A DNA stretch of 64,000 nt, taken from assembly GCA_965198495.1 (NCBI GenBank), contig CBDAPL010000001.1, forward strand, positions 992,001-1,056,000, given 5' to 3'. Under the pieces are notes generated by a model. That model saw only the letters and a program-made list of their open reading frames with translations. It ran no database searches and was not told where the DNA came from. Below, piece after piece: positions 26,052-34,865 of the stretch. A program made the translations under genes and the position numbers. The number at the start of each line of letters is the position of its first letter. Position 1 is the stretch's first letter. This stretch comes from RH-AL1 sp965198495 (GTDB lineage: Bacteria > Pseudomonadota > Alphaproteobacteria > Rhizobiales > Beijerinckiaceae).

Positions 26052-27863
26052 ATGTTCGAGAGCCGCTTTCAATCCTTCGACGAGCCGACCGACCGCTCGC
26101 AAGGCGCCGCCCGCGTCGCGGCGTTGCGCGCGGAACTCGCGCGGCAGGGACTCGACGGCTTCGTGGTTCCGCGAGCCGACCGCCATCAGGGTGAGTACGT
26201 TCCAGCGTGTGACGAACGTCTCGCATGGCTCACCGGCTTCTCCGGGTCGGCCGGCCTGGCGATCGTGCTCAAGCATCAGGCGGCGATTTTCGTCGACGGG
26301 CGCTACACGCTTGCCGTCCGTGACCAGATCGACACCGCCGTGATCACGCCGGTCGCCATCGCCGAGCAGACCGTCGAGGCATGGATCGGCAAGAACCTCG
26401 ATGGCGGCAAGCTCGGTTACGATCCCTGGCTCGCGACGCCAGACCAAGTGAAGCGGCTGCGAAAAGCCGCGATCGCGGCTGGCGGCGAGCTCATTTCTGT
26501 CGCCTGCAACCCGATCGACGGCGTCTGGCACGATCGTCCGGCGCCGCCCGGCGGCGCGGTCACGCTACGAGGGCGGAAACTCGTCGGTGAAGCGACGGCG
26601 AAAAAGCTCGCCCGCGTGTCGCTCGCGCTCGGCAAGGCGGACGCTCTACTCGTTTCAGATCCTCACGCCATGGCCTGGCTGTTCAACATTCGTGGTGCCG
26701 ACGTCCACCATACGCCGCTGCCGCTCGGCTTTGCGCTGGTGCCGGAGACCGGTCATCCGACGCTCTTCGTGGATGAGGGGAAGCTGGGCGAGCGCGAGCG
26801 TCTCGAGCTTGGCAAGCTGGCGACGGTCGCCACGCCGGAGTCGGTCGAGACCGTTCTGGCGGCATTCGGCAAGACCGGCAAGACCGTGCTGTTCGACGCG
26901 GCGACAGCGCCGTCCCGTTTGACGCAAAGCCTGGAAGAGGCCGGTGGCACGGCGATCGTCGGCACCGATCCGATCGCGCTGATGAAAGCGCGCAAGAACA
27001 GCGCCGAGCTGAGCGGCACCCGTGCGGCGCATCTGCGCGACGGCGCCGCGGTGACGCGCTTCCTCCACTGGTTCGCCGAGAACGCCAGGCCCGGCAAGTT
27101 GACCGAGATCGACGCCGCCAAGGCGCTCGAGAGTTTCCGCACCGAGACGAAGAAGCTGAAGGACCTCTCCTTCCCGTCGATCTCGGCGGCGGGGCCGAAC
27201 TCGGCCATCCCGCACTACCGCGTCTCGTCGAGCTCCAATCGCAGCATCGAACGCGGCATCTACCTCATCGATTCCGGCGCGCAGTACGAGGACGGCACGA
27301 CCGATATCACGCGCACGCTCGCGGTCGGGCGGCCGACGGCGGAGATGCGCGACCGCTTCACGCGCGTGCTGAAAGGCCATATCGCGATCGCCAGCGCCGT
27401 CTTCCCGAAGGGGACCAACGGCGCGCAGATCGACGCGCTCGCTCGCGTGCCGCTGTGGCAGGCGGGGCTGGACTTCGACCATGGCACCGGGCATGGCGTC
27501 GGGGTCTACTTGTCCGTGCACGAGGGGCCGCAGCGCATCGCCAAGACCGGCGGCGTGGCGCTCGAGCCGGGCATGATCCTCTCCAACGAGCCGGGCTTCT
27601 ACAAGGCCGGCGCGTACGGTATCCGCATCGAAAACCTTCTCGTGGTCGAGCCGCGCGAGATCGCCGGCGGTGACAGGGCGATGCTCGGCTTCGAGACCAT
27701 AACGTTCGCGCCGATCGACCGGTCGCTGATCGACATTCGACTGCTCGACAAGGCGGAGAGCGCCTGGATCGACGCCTATCACGCGGATGTGCGCAGGGTG
27801 ATCGGCCCGCTTGTCCCGCCCGACACAAGACGCTGGCTGCGCGGCGTTACGGCGAAACTGTAG
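26052..27863 (+). CDS. Xaa-Pro aminopeptidase (M24B)
   Basis: 603-residue metallopeptidase removing N-terminal residues before proline. It has two creatinase-like N-terminal domains (to about residue 315) and a pita-bread catalytic domain. The dinuclear metal ligands are visible: Asp407 and Asp418 in IDSGAQYEDGTTDITRT, the His of GTGHGVGVYLSVHEGP, Glu in SNEPGFY and Glu in IRIENLLVV. The length matches eukaryote-like three-domain APP rather than short E. coli PepP. Start at the Met before FESRFQSFDEP, 53 bases after DUF2948. Confidence 0.94.
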   Translation: MFESRFQSFDEPTDRSQGAARVAALRAELARQGLDGFVVPRADRHQGEYVPACDERLAWLTGFSGSAGLAIVLKHQAAIFVDGRYTLAVRDQIDTAVITPVAIAEQTVEAWIGKNLDGGKLGYDPWLATPDQVKRLRKAAIAAGGELISVACNPIDGVWHDRPAPPGGAVTLRGRKLVGEATAKKLARVSLALGKADALLVSDPHAMAWLFNIRGADVHHTPLPLGFALVPETGHPTLFVDEGKLGERERLELGKLATVATPESVETVLAAFGKTGKTVLFDAATAPSRLTQSLEEAGGTAIVGTDPIALMKARKNSAELSGTRAAHLRDGAAVTRFLHWFAENARPGKLTEIDAAKALESFRTETKKLKDLSFPSISAAGPNSAIPHYRVSSSSNRSIERGIYLIDSGAQYEDGTTDITRTLAVGRPTAEMRDRFTRVLKGHIAIASAVFPKGTNGAQIDALARVPLWQAGLDFDHGTGHGVGVYLSVHEGPQRIAKTGGVALEPGMILSNEPGFYKAGAYGIRIENLLVVEPREIAGGDRAMLGFETITFAPIDRSLIDIRLLDKAESAWIDAYHADVRRVIGPLVPPDTRRWLRGVTAKL

Positions 27864-27949
27864 CTTGATCCTACGACTACGCTGCCGCGCCGATGAGGGA
27901 ACAACCAGCTCGGCAGGTCGTTGCCAGTCTTTCAAAAGGAGACCATACG

Positions 27950-28231
27950 ATGTCGATGAAGCATGTTCTTGTTATCTTTGGTGTTCTGGTCGCGACACCC
28001 TCGCTTGCTCTGGCTCAGGGCACGATCCGAGGCGCTCAGGAAGGCGCCGATCAGGGCGCTGCGGCGGCGGGTCCGGTTGGTGGTGTCGTCGGCGGTGCGG
28101 TTGGCGCTGCCACCGGTACCGTTGGCGGCGTGCTTGGTGTCGGCGGCGATCGGGGCTGCGGCAGCCGCTCCGTGACGCGTCAGGACTCCGAAGGAAATAC
28201 CGAGACGCGCACCACGTCGAACTGCCCATAG
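27950..28231 (+). CDS. Small exported glycine-zipper protein
   Basis: 93 residues: Sec signal peptide (MSMKHVLVIFGVLVATPSLA, cleavage near LAQ), then a Gly/Ala/Val-rich stretch (GGVVGGAVGAATGTVGGVLG) that looks like a glycine zipper able to insert in a membrane, and a polar tail with two Cys (GCGSRSV and SNCP) that could form a disulfide. Function unknown. AAAAGGAG precedes the ATG at 27950, and a strong terminator follows, so it is a single-gene unit. Confidence 0.72.
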   Translation: MSMKHVLVIFGVLVATPSLALAQGTIRGAQEGADQGAAAAGPVGGVVGGAVGAATGTVGGVLGVGGDRGCGSRSVTRQDSEGNTETRTTSNCP

Positions 28232-28254
28232 TCCTACACTTACAGTCTCTTCGA

Positions 28255-28285
28255 AACCCGTCGGCTCACGCCGGCGGGTTTTTTA
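28255..28285 (+). terminator. Rho-independent terminator
   Basis: An 11-base-pair stem (AACCCGTCGGC with GCCGGCGGGTT, one G-U pair), 4-base loop, then TTTTTAT-type run. It lies 24 bases after the stop of the glycine-zipper gene. The convergent TetR gene ends at 28283, inside the T-run. Confidence 0.9.
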
Positions 28286-28840
28286 TTGTCTCTGCGGGGC
28301 GATCAAAATGGCGAGAAGCAGCGACACCTGCCCGTCGATCATCCGCTGCATATCAACCTCGTCGTCCGCTACTTCTCTGAAGCCGCGTATGGCGAAGGTT
28401 ACGATGCGCGCCAAAAGTTCGGGTGTTTGCCGCGGCGTGGATTTTTCGGCGGCCTCCGCGATGAGTTCGGCGATCAAGGCCTGGAACTTGGCGTACATCG
28501 AACGCACCGGCGCTGCCGCGAAGTTGAAAAGATCCTTGGCGTTCGGATGCGCGGCCATCAGGTCGAAGCCGTATGTCCCCAACGCCACGCAGGCGAAGGA
28601 TATCCGCTCCTCCAGCGTAGTGAAGCCGAGCAACCTATCGCGGATATAGGCCAGTCTATCGTCGGCAAGGCGCTCGATGACGGCGCTGAAGACCTCGTCC
28701 TTGCCGGCAAAAACAAGGTACAGCGCGGGACGCGATATGCCCACCCCCTTCGCGATATCGCCCATCGTGGTTCGAGCGAAACCGTAGCGGAGGAAGACAT
28801 CCGTCGCGACCTCGATCGCCCTCTTTTCTCTCGAAACCAT
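28283..28840 (-). CDS. TetR-family transcriptional regulator
   Basis: 185-residue regulator: helix-turn-helix in the first 50 residues (FLRYGFARTTMGDIAKGVGI, SRPALYLVFAGKDEVF) and an all-helical ligand domain after that. The frame is open to 28912, but those 24 extra codons contain a perfect operator-like inverted repeat, so I place the start at the Met at 28840 (VSREKRAIEVATDVF). It most likely represses the divergent DUF4345 gene and itself. Ligand unknown. Confidence 0.88.
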   Translation of the reverse strand: MVSREKRAIEVATDVFLRYGFARTTMGDIAKGVGISRPALYLVFAGKDEVFSAVIERLADDRLAYIRDRLLGFTTLEERISFACVALGTYGFDLMAAHPNAKDLFNFAAAPVRSMYAKFQALIAELIAEAAEKSTPRQTPELLARIVTFAIRGFREVADDEVDMQRMIDGQVSLLLAILIAPQRQ

Positions 28841-28860
28841 AGCTTCATCCGCATCCGGCG

Positions 28861-28883
28861 TCTTGACATCTCTTATGTCAAGA
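28861..28883. promoter_or_regulatory. Probable TetR operator
   Basis: Perfect inverted repeat TCTTGACAT - 5 bases - ATGTCAAGA in the divergent gap between the TetR start (28840) and the DUF4345 start (28932). The TTGACA within it could be a -35 element, so a bound repressor would cover a promoter. This is the standard layout of an autoregulated TetR pair. Confidence 0.75.
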
Positions 28884-28931
28884 GGAGTTCGTGACGTTTT
28901 TCTTTGGGTCAAATCTCAGCGAGAGGTTTTC

Positions 28932-29393
28932 ATGCGGATGGCTGAACTGGACACTGAGCAGAAACTCGTTGAAGTGCCGCGCTTCTGGACACTCACGCTC
29001 GTCCTCCGCGTATTCTGCGTCATTCCGTTCCTCACTGGGCTGGCTGATCTCTTTGGGGGAGCAGCCTTCCTGCGGACGGCGGGCGCAACCCTGCCGAATG
29101 CTTCCGTTTCGGACGCTGTGCTCAACAACCAGATCAAGTTTTGGGGCGTCATCTGGTTCGGCTACGGCTTATCGCTCTGGTGGGCGAGTTCCGACCCGCG
29201 AGGCCGATCAGGCTTGCTTCACATCCTGTTTGGGACGCTGTTCTTCAGCGGCTTGGGACGCGCACTGGCGGTCTATCGGTATGGGTGGGCCTCGCCTGTG
29301 CTCACGGGGGCGATGGGTCTCGAACTTATCGGCTCGGCGATCTTCCTGATGTGGCTTCAAAGGCTCCATCACACCTCGAGAGCCGCCGCGTAA
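28932..29393 (+). CDS. DUF4345 membrane protein
   Basis: 153-residue inner-membrane protein with four predicted helices (about 18-38, 63-82, 95-112 and 120-142), matching DUF4345: ADLFGGAAFLRTAGATLPNA, NNQIKFWGVIWFGYGLSL and GRALAVYRYG. Function unknown; such genes often lie beside TetR regulators, as here. The start at 28932 has GAGAGG in front; the Met two codons later is possible. Confidence 0.82.
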   Translation: MRMAELDTEQKLVEVPRFWTLTLVLRVFCVIPFLTGLADLFGGAAFLRTAGATLPNASVSDAVLNNQIKFWGVIWFGYGLSLWWASSDPRGRSGLLHILFGTLFFSGLGRALAVYRYGWASPVLTGAMGLELIGSAIFLMWLQRLHHTSRAAA

Positions 29394-29448
29394 TCGCGGC
29401 GCGCGAGAGAACCCCGCGAGGTCCATTGTACGAAAGCTCCGGGAACGC

Positions 29449-30684
29449 TCAAAGCGGCGCCAACTTCCGATCCCGTTTCGCCAGCGTCCGCAGGCGCAGC
29501 GCATTCAGCTTGATGAACCCCGCCGCGTCGCGATGGTCATAGGCGACGGCGCCTTCCTCGAACGTCACGAGATCCTGGTCGTAGAGCGAGTACGGTGAGG
29601 AGCGGCCGACCAGGATTACGTTGCCTTTGTAGAGCTTTAGGCGAACCTGTCCCGAGACATATTCTTGGCTTCTGTCGATCAGCGCCTGCAGCATCTCGCG
29701 TTCAGGCGAGAACCAGAAGCCGTTGTAGATCAGCTCGGCATATTTCGGCATCAGCTCGTCCTTGAGATGTGCCGCGCCACGGTCGAGCGTGATCGATTCG
29801 ATGCCGCGATGTGCCACCGCGAGGATCGTGCCGCCGGGCGTCTCGTACATGCCGCGCGACTTCATGCCGACGAAGCGGTTCTCGACGAGATCGAGCCGGC
29901 CGATCCCGTTGGCCTTGGCTAGCTCGTTGAGCTTGGCGAGGAGCGTCGCCGGCGATAGCGGCTCTCCGTCGACCGCGACGGGATCGCCTCTTTCGAAATC
30001 GATCGTGATGTAGGTCGCCTTGTCCGGCGCGTCCTCAGGCGAGATCGTGCGGGAGTAGACATAGTCCGGGACCTCCTCGGCCGGATCCTCCAGCACCTTG
30101 CCCTCCGAGGAGGCGTGCAGCAGGTTGGCGTCGACCGAGAACGGCGCCTCGCCGCGCTTGTCCTTGGCGATCGGAATTTGGTTCTTCTCGGCGAAATCGA
30201 GCAGCGCCGTGCGGGACGTGAGCTCCCATTCACGCCAGGGGGCGATCACCTTGATCTCCGGCTCGAGCGCGTAATAGCTCAGCTCGAAACGCACCTGGTC
30301 GTTTCCCTTGCCGGTGGCGCCATGGCAGACGGCGTCGGCGCCCATCTTGCGGGCGATCTCGATCTGCTTCTTCGAGATCAGCGGCCGCGCGATAGAGGTG
30401 CCGAGAAGATAGCAGCCCTCATATTGCGCGTTCGCGCGGAACATCGGGAAGACGTAGTCGCGCACGAACTCCTCGCGCAGATCCTCGATGAAAATGTTCT
30501 CCGGCTTGATGCCGAGCAGGATCGCCTTGTCGCGCGCCGGACCGAGCTCCTCACCCTGTCCCAGGTCCGCCGTGAAGGTGATGACCTCGCAGCCGTAGGT
30601 GGTCTGTAGCCACTTGAGGATAATCGACGTGTCGAGCCCTCCCGAATAGGCGAGGACGACACGCTTGATCTTGTCTTGGCTCAT
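29449..30684 (-). CDS. argG: Argininosuccinate synthase
   Basis: 411-residue enzyme joining citrulline and aspartate with ATP in arginine synthesis. The PP-loop VVLAYSGGLDTSIIL is at the N-terminus; GATGKGNDQVRFELS and APWREWEL are family signatures. Full length. The start is the Met before SQDKIKRVV at 30684; the frame is open 120 bases further upstream but lacks similarity. Single gene with its own promoter, no neighbouring arg genes. Confidence 0.97.
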   Translation of the reverse strand: MSQDKIKRVVLAYSGGLDTSIILKWLQTTYGCEVITFTADLGQGEELGPARDKAILLGIKPENIFIEDLREEFVRDYVFPMFRANAQYEGCYLLGTSIARPLISKKQIEIARKMGADAVCHGATGKGNDQVRFELSYYALEPEIKVIAPWREWELTSRTALLDFAEKNQIPIAKDKRGEAPFSVDANLLHASSEGKVLEDPAEEVPDYVYSRTISPEDAPDKATYITIDFERGDPVAVDGEPLSPATLLAKLNELAKANGIGRLDLVENRFVGMKSRGMYETPGGTILAVAHRGIESITLDRGAAHLKDELMPKYAELIYNGFWFSPEREMLQALIDRSQEYVSGQVRLKLYKGNVILVGRSSPYSLYDQDLVTFEEGAVAYDHRDAAGFIKLNALRLRTLAKRDRKLAPL

Positions 30685-30809
30685 CGTCTGTCTCTGCGGG
30701 GTGGCGCGCGGGCGCTGCAAGAGCGGTGCCCGGCTCTTACGGGCGAGGCCCTTTGCTGACAAGCGCGGAGGCTCCAACGCGCCGACTTCCCCGGTAAGCG
30801 ACAATTATT

Positions 30810-31535
30810 TTAGCCTTCGGCCGCCGCTCCACCTGAGGTCGTGGCGTCGCTGGACGTCTTGTTTGCACTCGCGATCCGCTTTTGACGTCGCACGATAATC
30901 AGATTGTAGAGTGCCAGCACGAGCAGGATCATGATCAGCATCGCCGCGCAGACGTCCGACAGGAAATGCGCACCGAAGGCCATGCGGAACAGACCGGTCG
31001 CGGCCGCGAAGATCAAAGCGGCGGCGATCGCCAACGCTCGCCACGGCGGCGGGGCGAGGCTCGCCGGCGCCAGCATCCAGGTGGCGGCGGCGGTCTCGCC
31101 CGAGGCGAACGAGCAATTGCTCCCGCATGAGCCGTCGAACCTGTAGAATGGCCGAAACGCCGCCTTTCCGTCGAAGGCGTCGACGTCATACGGGCGCGGC
31201 CGGTGCGAGATTTCCTTCAGCACGCCGTGGACGAGGAGGCCTGGGCCGGTCGCCAGCGAAAGCGTCAGAAAGAGAATGCCGCAAGCGCTTGGTGCATAGC
31301 GACTCATCAAGCCGGCGCGCCGAGCGACCCACGCCAGAAGCAAGATCACGTAGAGCGCGAACGGCAGGCTCCACGCGACGTAGCGCACGATCGTGCCGGC
31401 GCGCGTCGCGCCGACGAAATGGCCTGGCGCGACGTAGAAGATCCGTGCCGCGTCGAGATCGAAGCCCGGGCGCAGAGCGAGCGCGATGAGGATCAGGTAA
31501 AGCAGCGCGGCGACGACGAGGAACGGCTTGGTCAT
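30810..31535 (-). CDS. PAP2-family membrane phosphatase
   Basis: 241-residue membrane protein, about six helices, with the three PAP2 phosphatase motifs: KEISHRPRP, CSFASGETA (a variant of PSGH in which the usual His position is Glu) and RMAFGAHFLSDV with the catalytic His. It may dephosphorylate lipid A, undecaprenyl-PP or phosphatidic acid, acting at the periplasmic face; the SFASGET form is one I associate with LpxE-like enzymes. Start taken at the Met before TKPFLVVAALL; an upstream Met at 31574 adds a non-conserved Pro-rich stretch. Confidence 0.83.
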   Translation of the reverse strand: MTKPFLVVAALLYLILIALALRPGFDLDAARIFYVAPGHFVGATRAGTIVRYVAWSLPFALYVILLLAWVARRAGLMSRYAPSACGILFLTLSLATGPGLLVHGVLKEISHRPRPYDVDAFDGKAAFRPFYRFDGSCGSNCSFASGETAAATWMLAPASLAPPPWRALAIAAALIFAAATGLFRMAFGAHFLSDVCAAMLIMILLVLALYNLIIVRRQKRIASANKTSSDATTSGGAAAEG

Positions 31536-31570
31536 GCCGCTTGATGGCCGAGGTTGGGCTGACCCGCCAG

Positions 31571-31606
31571 CCATGATATCGCCGCGCCATGATATCGCCG
31601 CGCCAT
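31571..31606. repeat. 16-bp tandem repeat (2.25 copies)
   Basis: CCATGATATCGCCGCG occurs twice in direct succession and then starts again (CCAT). It lies in the short divergent gap between the PAP2 gene and the ThiF/MoeB-type gene, where the promoters should be, so the copy number could affect spacing of promoter elements. Confidence 0.7.
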
Positions 31607-31638
31607 CTCGAGCGTGGCGACGACCGGAAACCGAGGCG

Positions 31639-32412
31639 ATGCTGAGCCCATCCGAGATCGAGCGCTACGCACGCCACATCGTCCTGCACGGGGTCGGAGG
31701 CCCCGGCCAGCAGAAGCTGAAGGCGGCGCGCGTGCTGGTGGTGGGTGCCGGCGGACTCGGCTCGCCGCTGCTGCAATATCTCGCCGCGGCGGGCGTCGGC
31801 ACGCTCGGCGTCCATGACGATGATCTGGTCTCGCTCTCCAACCTCCAGCGCCAGGTGCTTCATGGCACGCCCGATGTCGGACGCCGCAAGATCGACAGCG
31901 CGCGCGACGCGCTCGCCCGTCTCAACCCGCATGTCGCCATCGAGGTCATGCCGACGCGGCTCGATGCGGGCAACGCGCGCGATCTCGTGCACGGCTGGGA
32001 CATCGTCGCCGACGGGTCGGACAATTTCGCGACCCGCTACGCCGTCTCGGACGCCTGCTTCCATGAGGCCAAGCCGCTCGTCACGGCCGCGGTCGGCTCG
32101 TTCGACGCCTCGCTGACGACGCTGCGCCCCTTCGAGCGTGGCGCCGACGGCACGCCGAACCCGACCTACCGTTGCCTCTTTCCCGCGCCCCCGCCAGACG
32201 GCTCGGTGTCGACCTGCGCGGAGGCCGGCGTCCTCGGCGCGTTGACGGGCATGCTCGGCGCGATGATGGCGCTGGAGGTGATCCGCGAGATCGTCGGCTT
32301 CGGCGAGGGTCTGGTCGGCCGGCTGCTGCTGATCGACACGATGGGGATGCGTTTCGAGACGCTGCGCTACGGGTGGGATTCGGAGAACCCGTTGAGCGGG
32401 CGGAGCACTTAG
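31639..32412 (+). CDS. ThiF/MoeB/HesA-family adenylyltransferase
   Basis: 257-residue E1-like enzyme that adenylates the C-terminus of a ubiquitin-like sulfur carrier (MoaD or ThiS). SEIERYARHIVLHGVGGPGQ, the nucleotide loop VLVVGAGGLGSPLLQYLAAAG, SNLQRQVLH and DGSDNFATRY are all typical. It lacks a rhodanese domain, so it is MoeB-like in length. The zinc Cys pairs are reduced: YRCLF is present, but the C-terminal CxxC is not seen, which is common in the HesA-type subgroup. Start at the Met before LSPSEIERY. Confidence 0.9.
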   Translation: MLSPSEIERYARHIVLHGVGGPGQQKLKAARVLVVGAGGLGSPLLQYLAAAGVGTLGVHDDDLVSLSNLQRQVLHGTPDVGRRKIDSARDALARLNPHVAIEVMPTRLDAGNARDLVHGWDIVADGSDNFATRYAVSDACFHEAKPLVTAAVGSFDASLTTLRPFERGADGTPNPTYRCLFPAPPPDGSVSTCAEAGVLGALTGMLGAMMALEVIREIVGFGEGLVGRLLLIDTMGMRFETLRYGWDSENPLSGRST

Positions 32413-32468
32413 GGGATAGAAGCCGCCGCATCGTGCGGCCATCTTTCGGGGTGCGCGTCTAATCGAGA

Positions 32469-34310
32469 ATGATTATAAGCCCCGGAATGACAGACACTGC
32501 CGCGAGCGCCGCCGCCCCGCTTTCTCCGACGACCAAGCCCAAACGCGGGCGTCCCAATCTTCGCGCGCTGCTCCCGATCCTCCCCTACGCCTTCCGCTAC
32601 AAGGGCCGGATCGCCGGCGCCCTGGCGGCGCTGACGGCGGCCTCGGCGGCAACCCTGGTCGTGCCGGTGGCGATCCGGCGGATCGTCGATTTCGGCTTCG
32701 CGCAGGACAAGGCCGGGCTGATCAACTCCTACTTCGTCGCCATGCTGGCGGTCGTCGTGATCCTGGCGGCGGCTTCGGGCGCACGCTACTATCTCGTGAT
32801 GACGTTGGGCGAGCGCATCGTCTCCAACCTGCGCGCCGACGTGTTTCGTCATCTCACCGGCCTCGACGCCGTCTTTTACGACACGGCCCGCACGGGAGAG
32901 CTGGTCTCGCGGCTGACGGCGGATACCACGCAGCTCAAATCCTCGTTTGGCTCCTCCGCCTCGCTGCTGCTGCGCAACCTGTTCCTTTTCGTCGGCTCGC
33001 TCGCCCTGATGTTCTGGACGAGCCCGAAGCTGTCGGCCTTCGTCTTCGTCGTGCTGCCGGTGGTCGTGCTGCCGCTGGTCGCCTCCGGGCGAACGGTGCG
33101 CAAGCGCTCGCGCGCCGCGCAGGACACGCTGGCCGACGCCACCGCCTATGCCGCCGAAAGCCTCGGCGCCGTGCGGGCGATGCAGGCCTATAACGCCGAA
33201 GGCGCGACGGCGGACCGCTTCGGTGCCGCGGTCGAGGACGCCTACGAGGCCTCGCGCCGGGCTGTCGCCGCGCGCGCGGTCCTAACCGCCGTCGTTATCC
33301 TGCTGGTCTTCGCCAGCGTCGTCTTCGTGCTTTGGTATGGCGCTCATGACGTGTTGGCCGGGCGGATGACCGGCGGCCAACTCTCGCAGTTCGTGCTCTA
33401 CGCGGTGCTGGGCGCGAGCTCGCTCGGGCAGCTTTCCGAGGTCTGGAGCGAGATCGTCGCGGCGGCGGGCGCGGCGGGGCGCATCGGCGAATTGCTCGCG
33501 GTGCATCCGCGCATCGTCGCTCCCGCGGCGCCCGCCAGGCTGCCGGCTAAGCCCGAAGGCGCTCTGATCTTCGACGGTGTCGGCTTCGCCTATCCGACGC
33601 GCGGCGAGGATCGCGCGCTGCACAACCTCAGCTTCGCGATCAGGCCGGGCGAGACGGTCGCCATCGTCGGCCCGTCCGGCGCAGGCAAGACGACGTTGTT
33701 CCAGCTGCTGCTGCGCTTCTACGATCCACAGAACGGCCGCATTCTCTTGGACGGCGTTGACATCCGCACGCTCGATCCGGCCGACCTTCGCGCGCAGATC
33801 CGCAGCGTCGCGCAGGATCCGGTGATCTTCGGCTGCTCGGTTGCCGATAACATCCGCTACGGCCGTCCTGCCGCATCGGTCGCCGAGGTGCGCCGCGCCG
33901 CCGAACAGGCCGCCGCCGACGGTTTTATCCGCATGCTGCCCGAAGGCTACGAGACATCGGTGGGGGAGCGCGGCATCACGCTCTCGGGCGGCCAGCGCCA
34001 GCGGGTCGCCATCGCCCGGGCGATCCTCGACCGCTCGCCCGTGCTGCTGCTGGACGAGGCGACCTCAGCATTGGACGCCGAGAACGAGGGGCTCGTGCAG
34101 GGGGCGCTCGAGAAGCTGATGGAGAGCCGCACGACGCTCGTCATCGCGCACCGGCTCGCCACCGTTCTCAAGGCCGATCGAATCCTTGTGATGGACGGGG
34201 GTCGCATCGTTGAGGAAGGCACGCATCGCGGCCTTGTCGCGCAGAACGGACTCTACGCGCGATTGGCCAAATTGCAGTTTGAGACGCATATGGAGACCGC
34301 CGCGGAATGA
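32469..34310 (+). CDS. ABC exporter, MsbA/LmrA type (TMD-NBD fusion)
   Basis: 613 residues: six-helix exporter domain (about 35-335) then an ATPase with Walker A GPSGAGKTT, Q-loop SVAQDP, signature LSGGQRQR, Walker B VLLLDEATSALD and switch His in IAHRLAT. Homodimeric exporter probably moving lipids or amphiphilic drugs outward. ATG at 32487 is an alternative start. It follows the ThiF-like gene by 56 bases but there is no functional link. Confidence 0.9.
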   Translation: MIISPGMTDTAASAAAPLSPTTKPKRGRPNLRALLPILPYAFRYKGRIAGALAALTAASAATLVVPVAIRRIVDFGFAQDKAGLINSYFVAMLAVVVILAAASGARYYLVMTLGERIVSNLRADVFRHLTGLDAVFYDTARTGELVSRLTADTTQLKSSFGSSASLLLRNLFLFVGSLALMFWTSPKLSAFVFVVLPVVVLPLVASGRTVRKRSRAAQDTLADATAYAAESLGAVRAMQAYNAEGATADRFGAAVEDAYEASRRAVAARAVLTAVVILLVFASVVFVLWYGAHDVLAGRMTGGQLSQFVLYAVLGASSLGQLSEVWSEIVAAAGAAGRIGELLAVHPRIVAPAAPARLPAKPEGALIFDGVGFAYPTRGEDRALHNLSFAIRPGETVAIVGPSGAGKTTLFQLLLRFYDPQNGRILLDGVDIRTLDPADLRAQIRSVAQDPVIFGCSVADNIRYGRPAASVAEVRRAAEQAAADGFIRMLPEGYETSVGERGITLSGGQRQRVAIARAILDRSPVLLLDEATSALDAENEGLVQGALEKLMESRTTLVIAHRLATVLKADRILVMDGGRIVEEGTHRGLVAQNGLYARLAKLQFETHMETAAE

Positions 34311-34865
34311 AGCGGCGCGTTCGCTATGCGGTTATAGGCTCGGCGGCATTAAGGGCGGACGCCGCGGCTATCACCCCAAGCTCATGCGCCGCCAGCTGGT
34401 CCAACAGCTTTTGTAGTGCGTCCGGCATCTCGGTGCAGGGGCTGTAGATTTGAGAAAGAAGACCGTCGAAATTCGACTTCTTACGCGTTCCGTTCGATCC
34501 GTGACATGACGGGCCAATCATCATATTGCGCAATCCGGTGGTCGAAATCGAAGATCCGTCATCAAATGTCAACCAAGACATTCCTCTGCGCAATCGTCAA
34601 TGTGTGTTTTCACACGGCTGGCTCTGACCGTGGCCTTCAAGGCACAGTGCGGAAAGCCGATCGGGATGGCCGCGTCAGCAGCTCGACGCCAGAGGCGAGC
34701 ATGATGATCCTCGGCTTGATGCGCTTGACGGTGGGGATGGCGGACGGGCGGTCACGCGTTGCGAAAATGCGGCGGCGTGTGTGCTTCGCTGGCGCGCGCC
34801 CGCGCCCGCATTGCCTTGCACCCCAGTTTTGCATCTGATCGCTCCCACCATGGAGCTGATCCGCG
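34311..34865. other. Gene-poor, lower-GC stretch
   Basis: About 555 bases between the ABC exporter and the outer-membrane protein. The middle (about 34430-34630) is visibly AT-richer than its surroundings. I see no confident gene, only the weak minus-strand ORF listed separately, and no repeat or hairpin terminator. The last part should hold the promoter of the outer-membrane protein. Confidence 0.4.
34324..34593 (-). CDS. Possible small hypothetical protein
   Basis: 89-codon ORF (TTG start) convergent with the ABC exporter, 13 bases from its stop. The last third (MPDALQKLLDQLAAHELGVI and onward) looks like a plausible amphipathic helix, the first part does not resemble any family I know. 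Could be a remnant of an acquired gene, or chance. Confidence 0.25.
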   Translation of the reverse strand: MRRGMSWLTFDDGSSISTTGLRNMMIGPSCHGSNGTRKKSNFDGLLSQIYSPCTEMPDALQKLLDQLAAHELGVIAAASALNAAEPITA

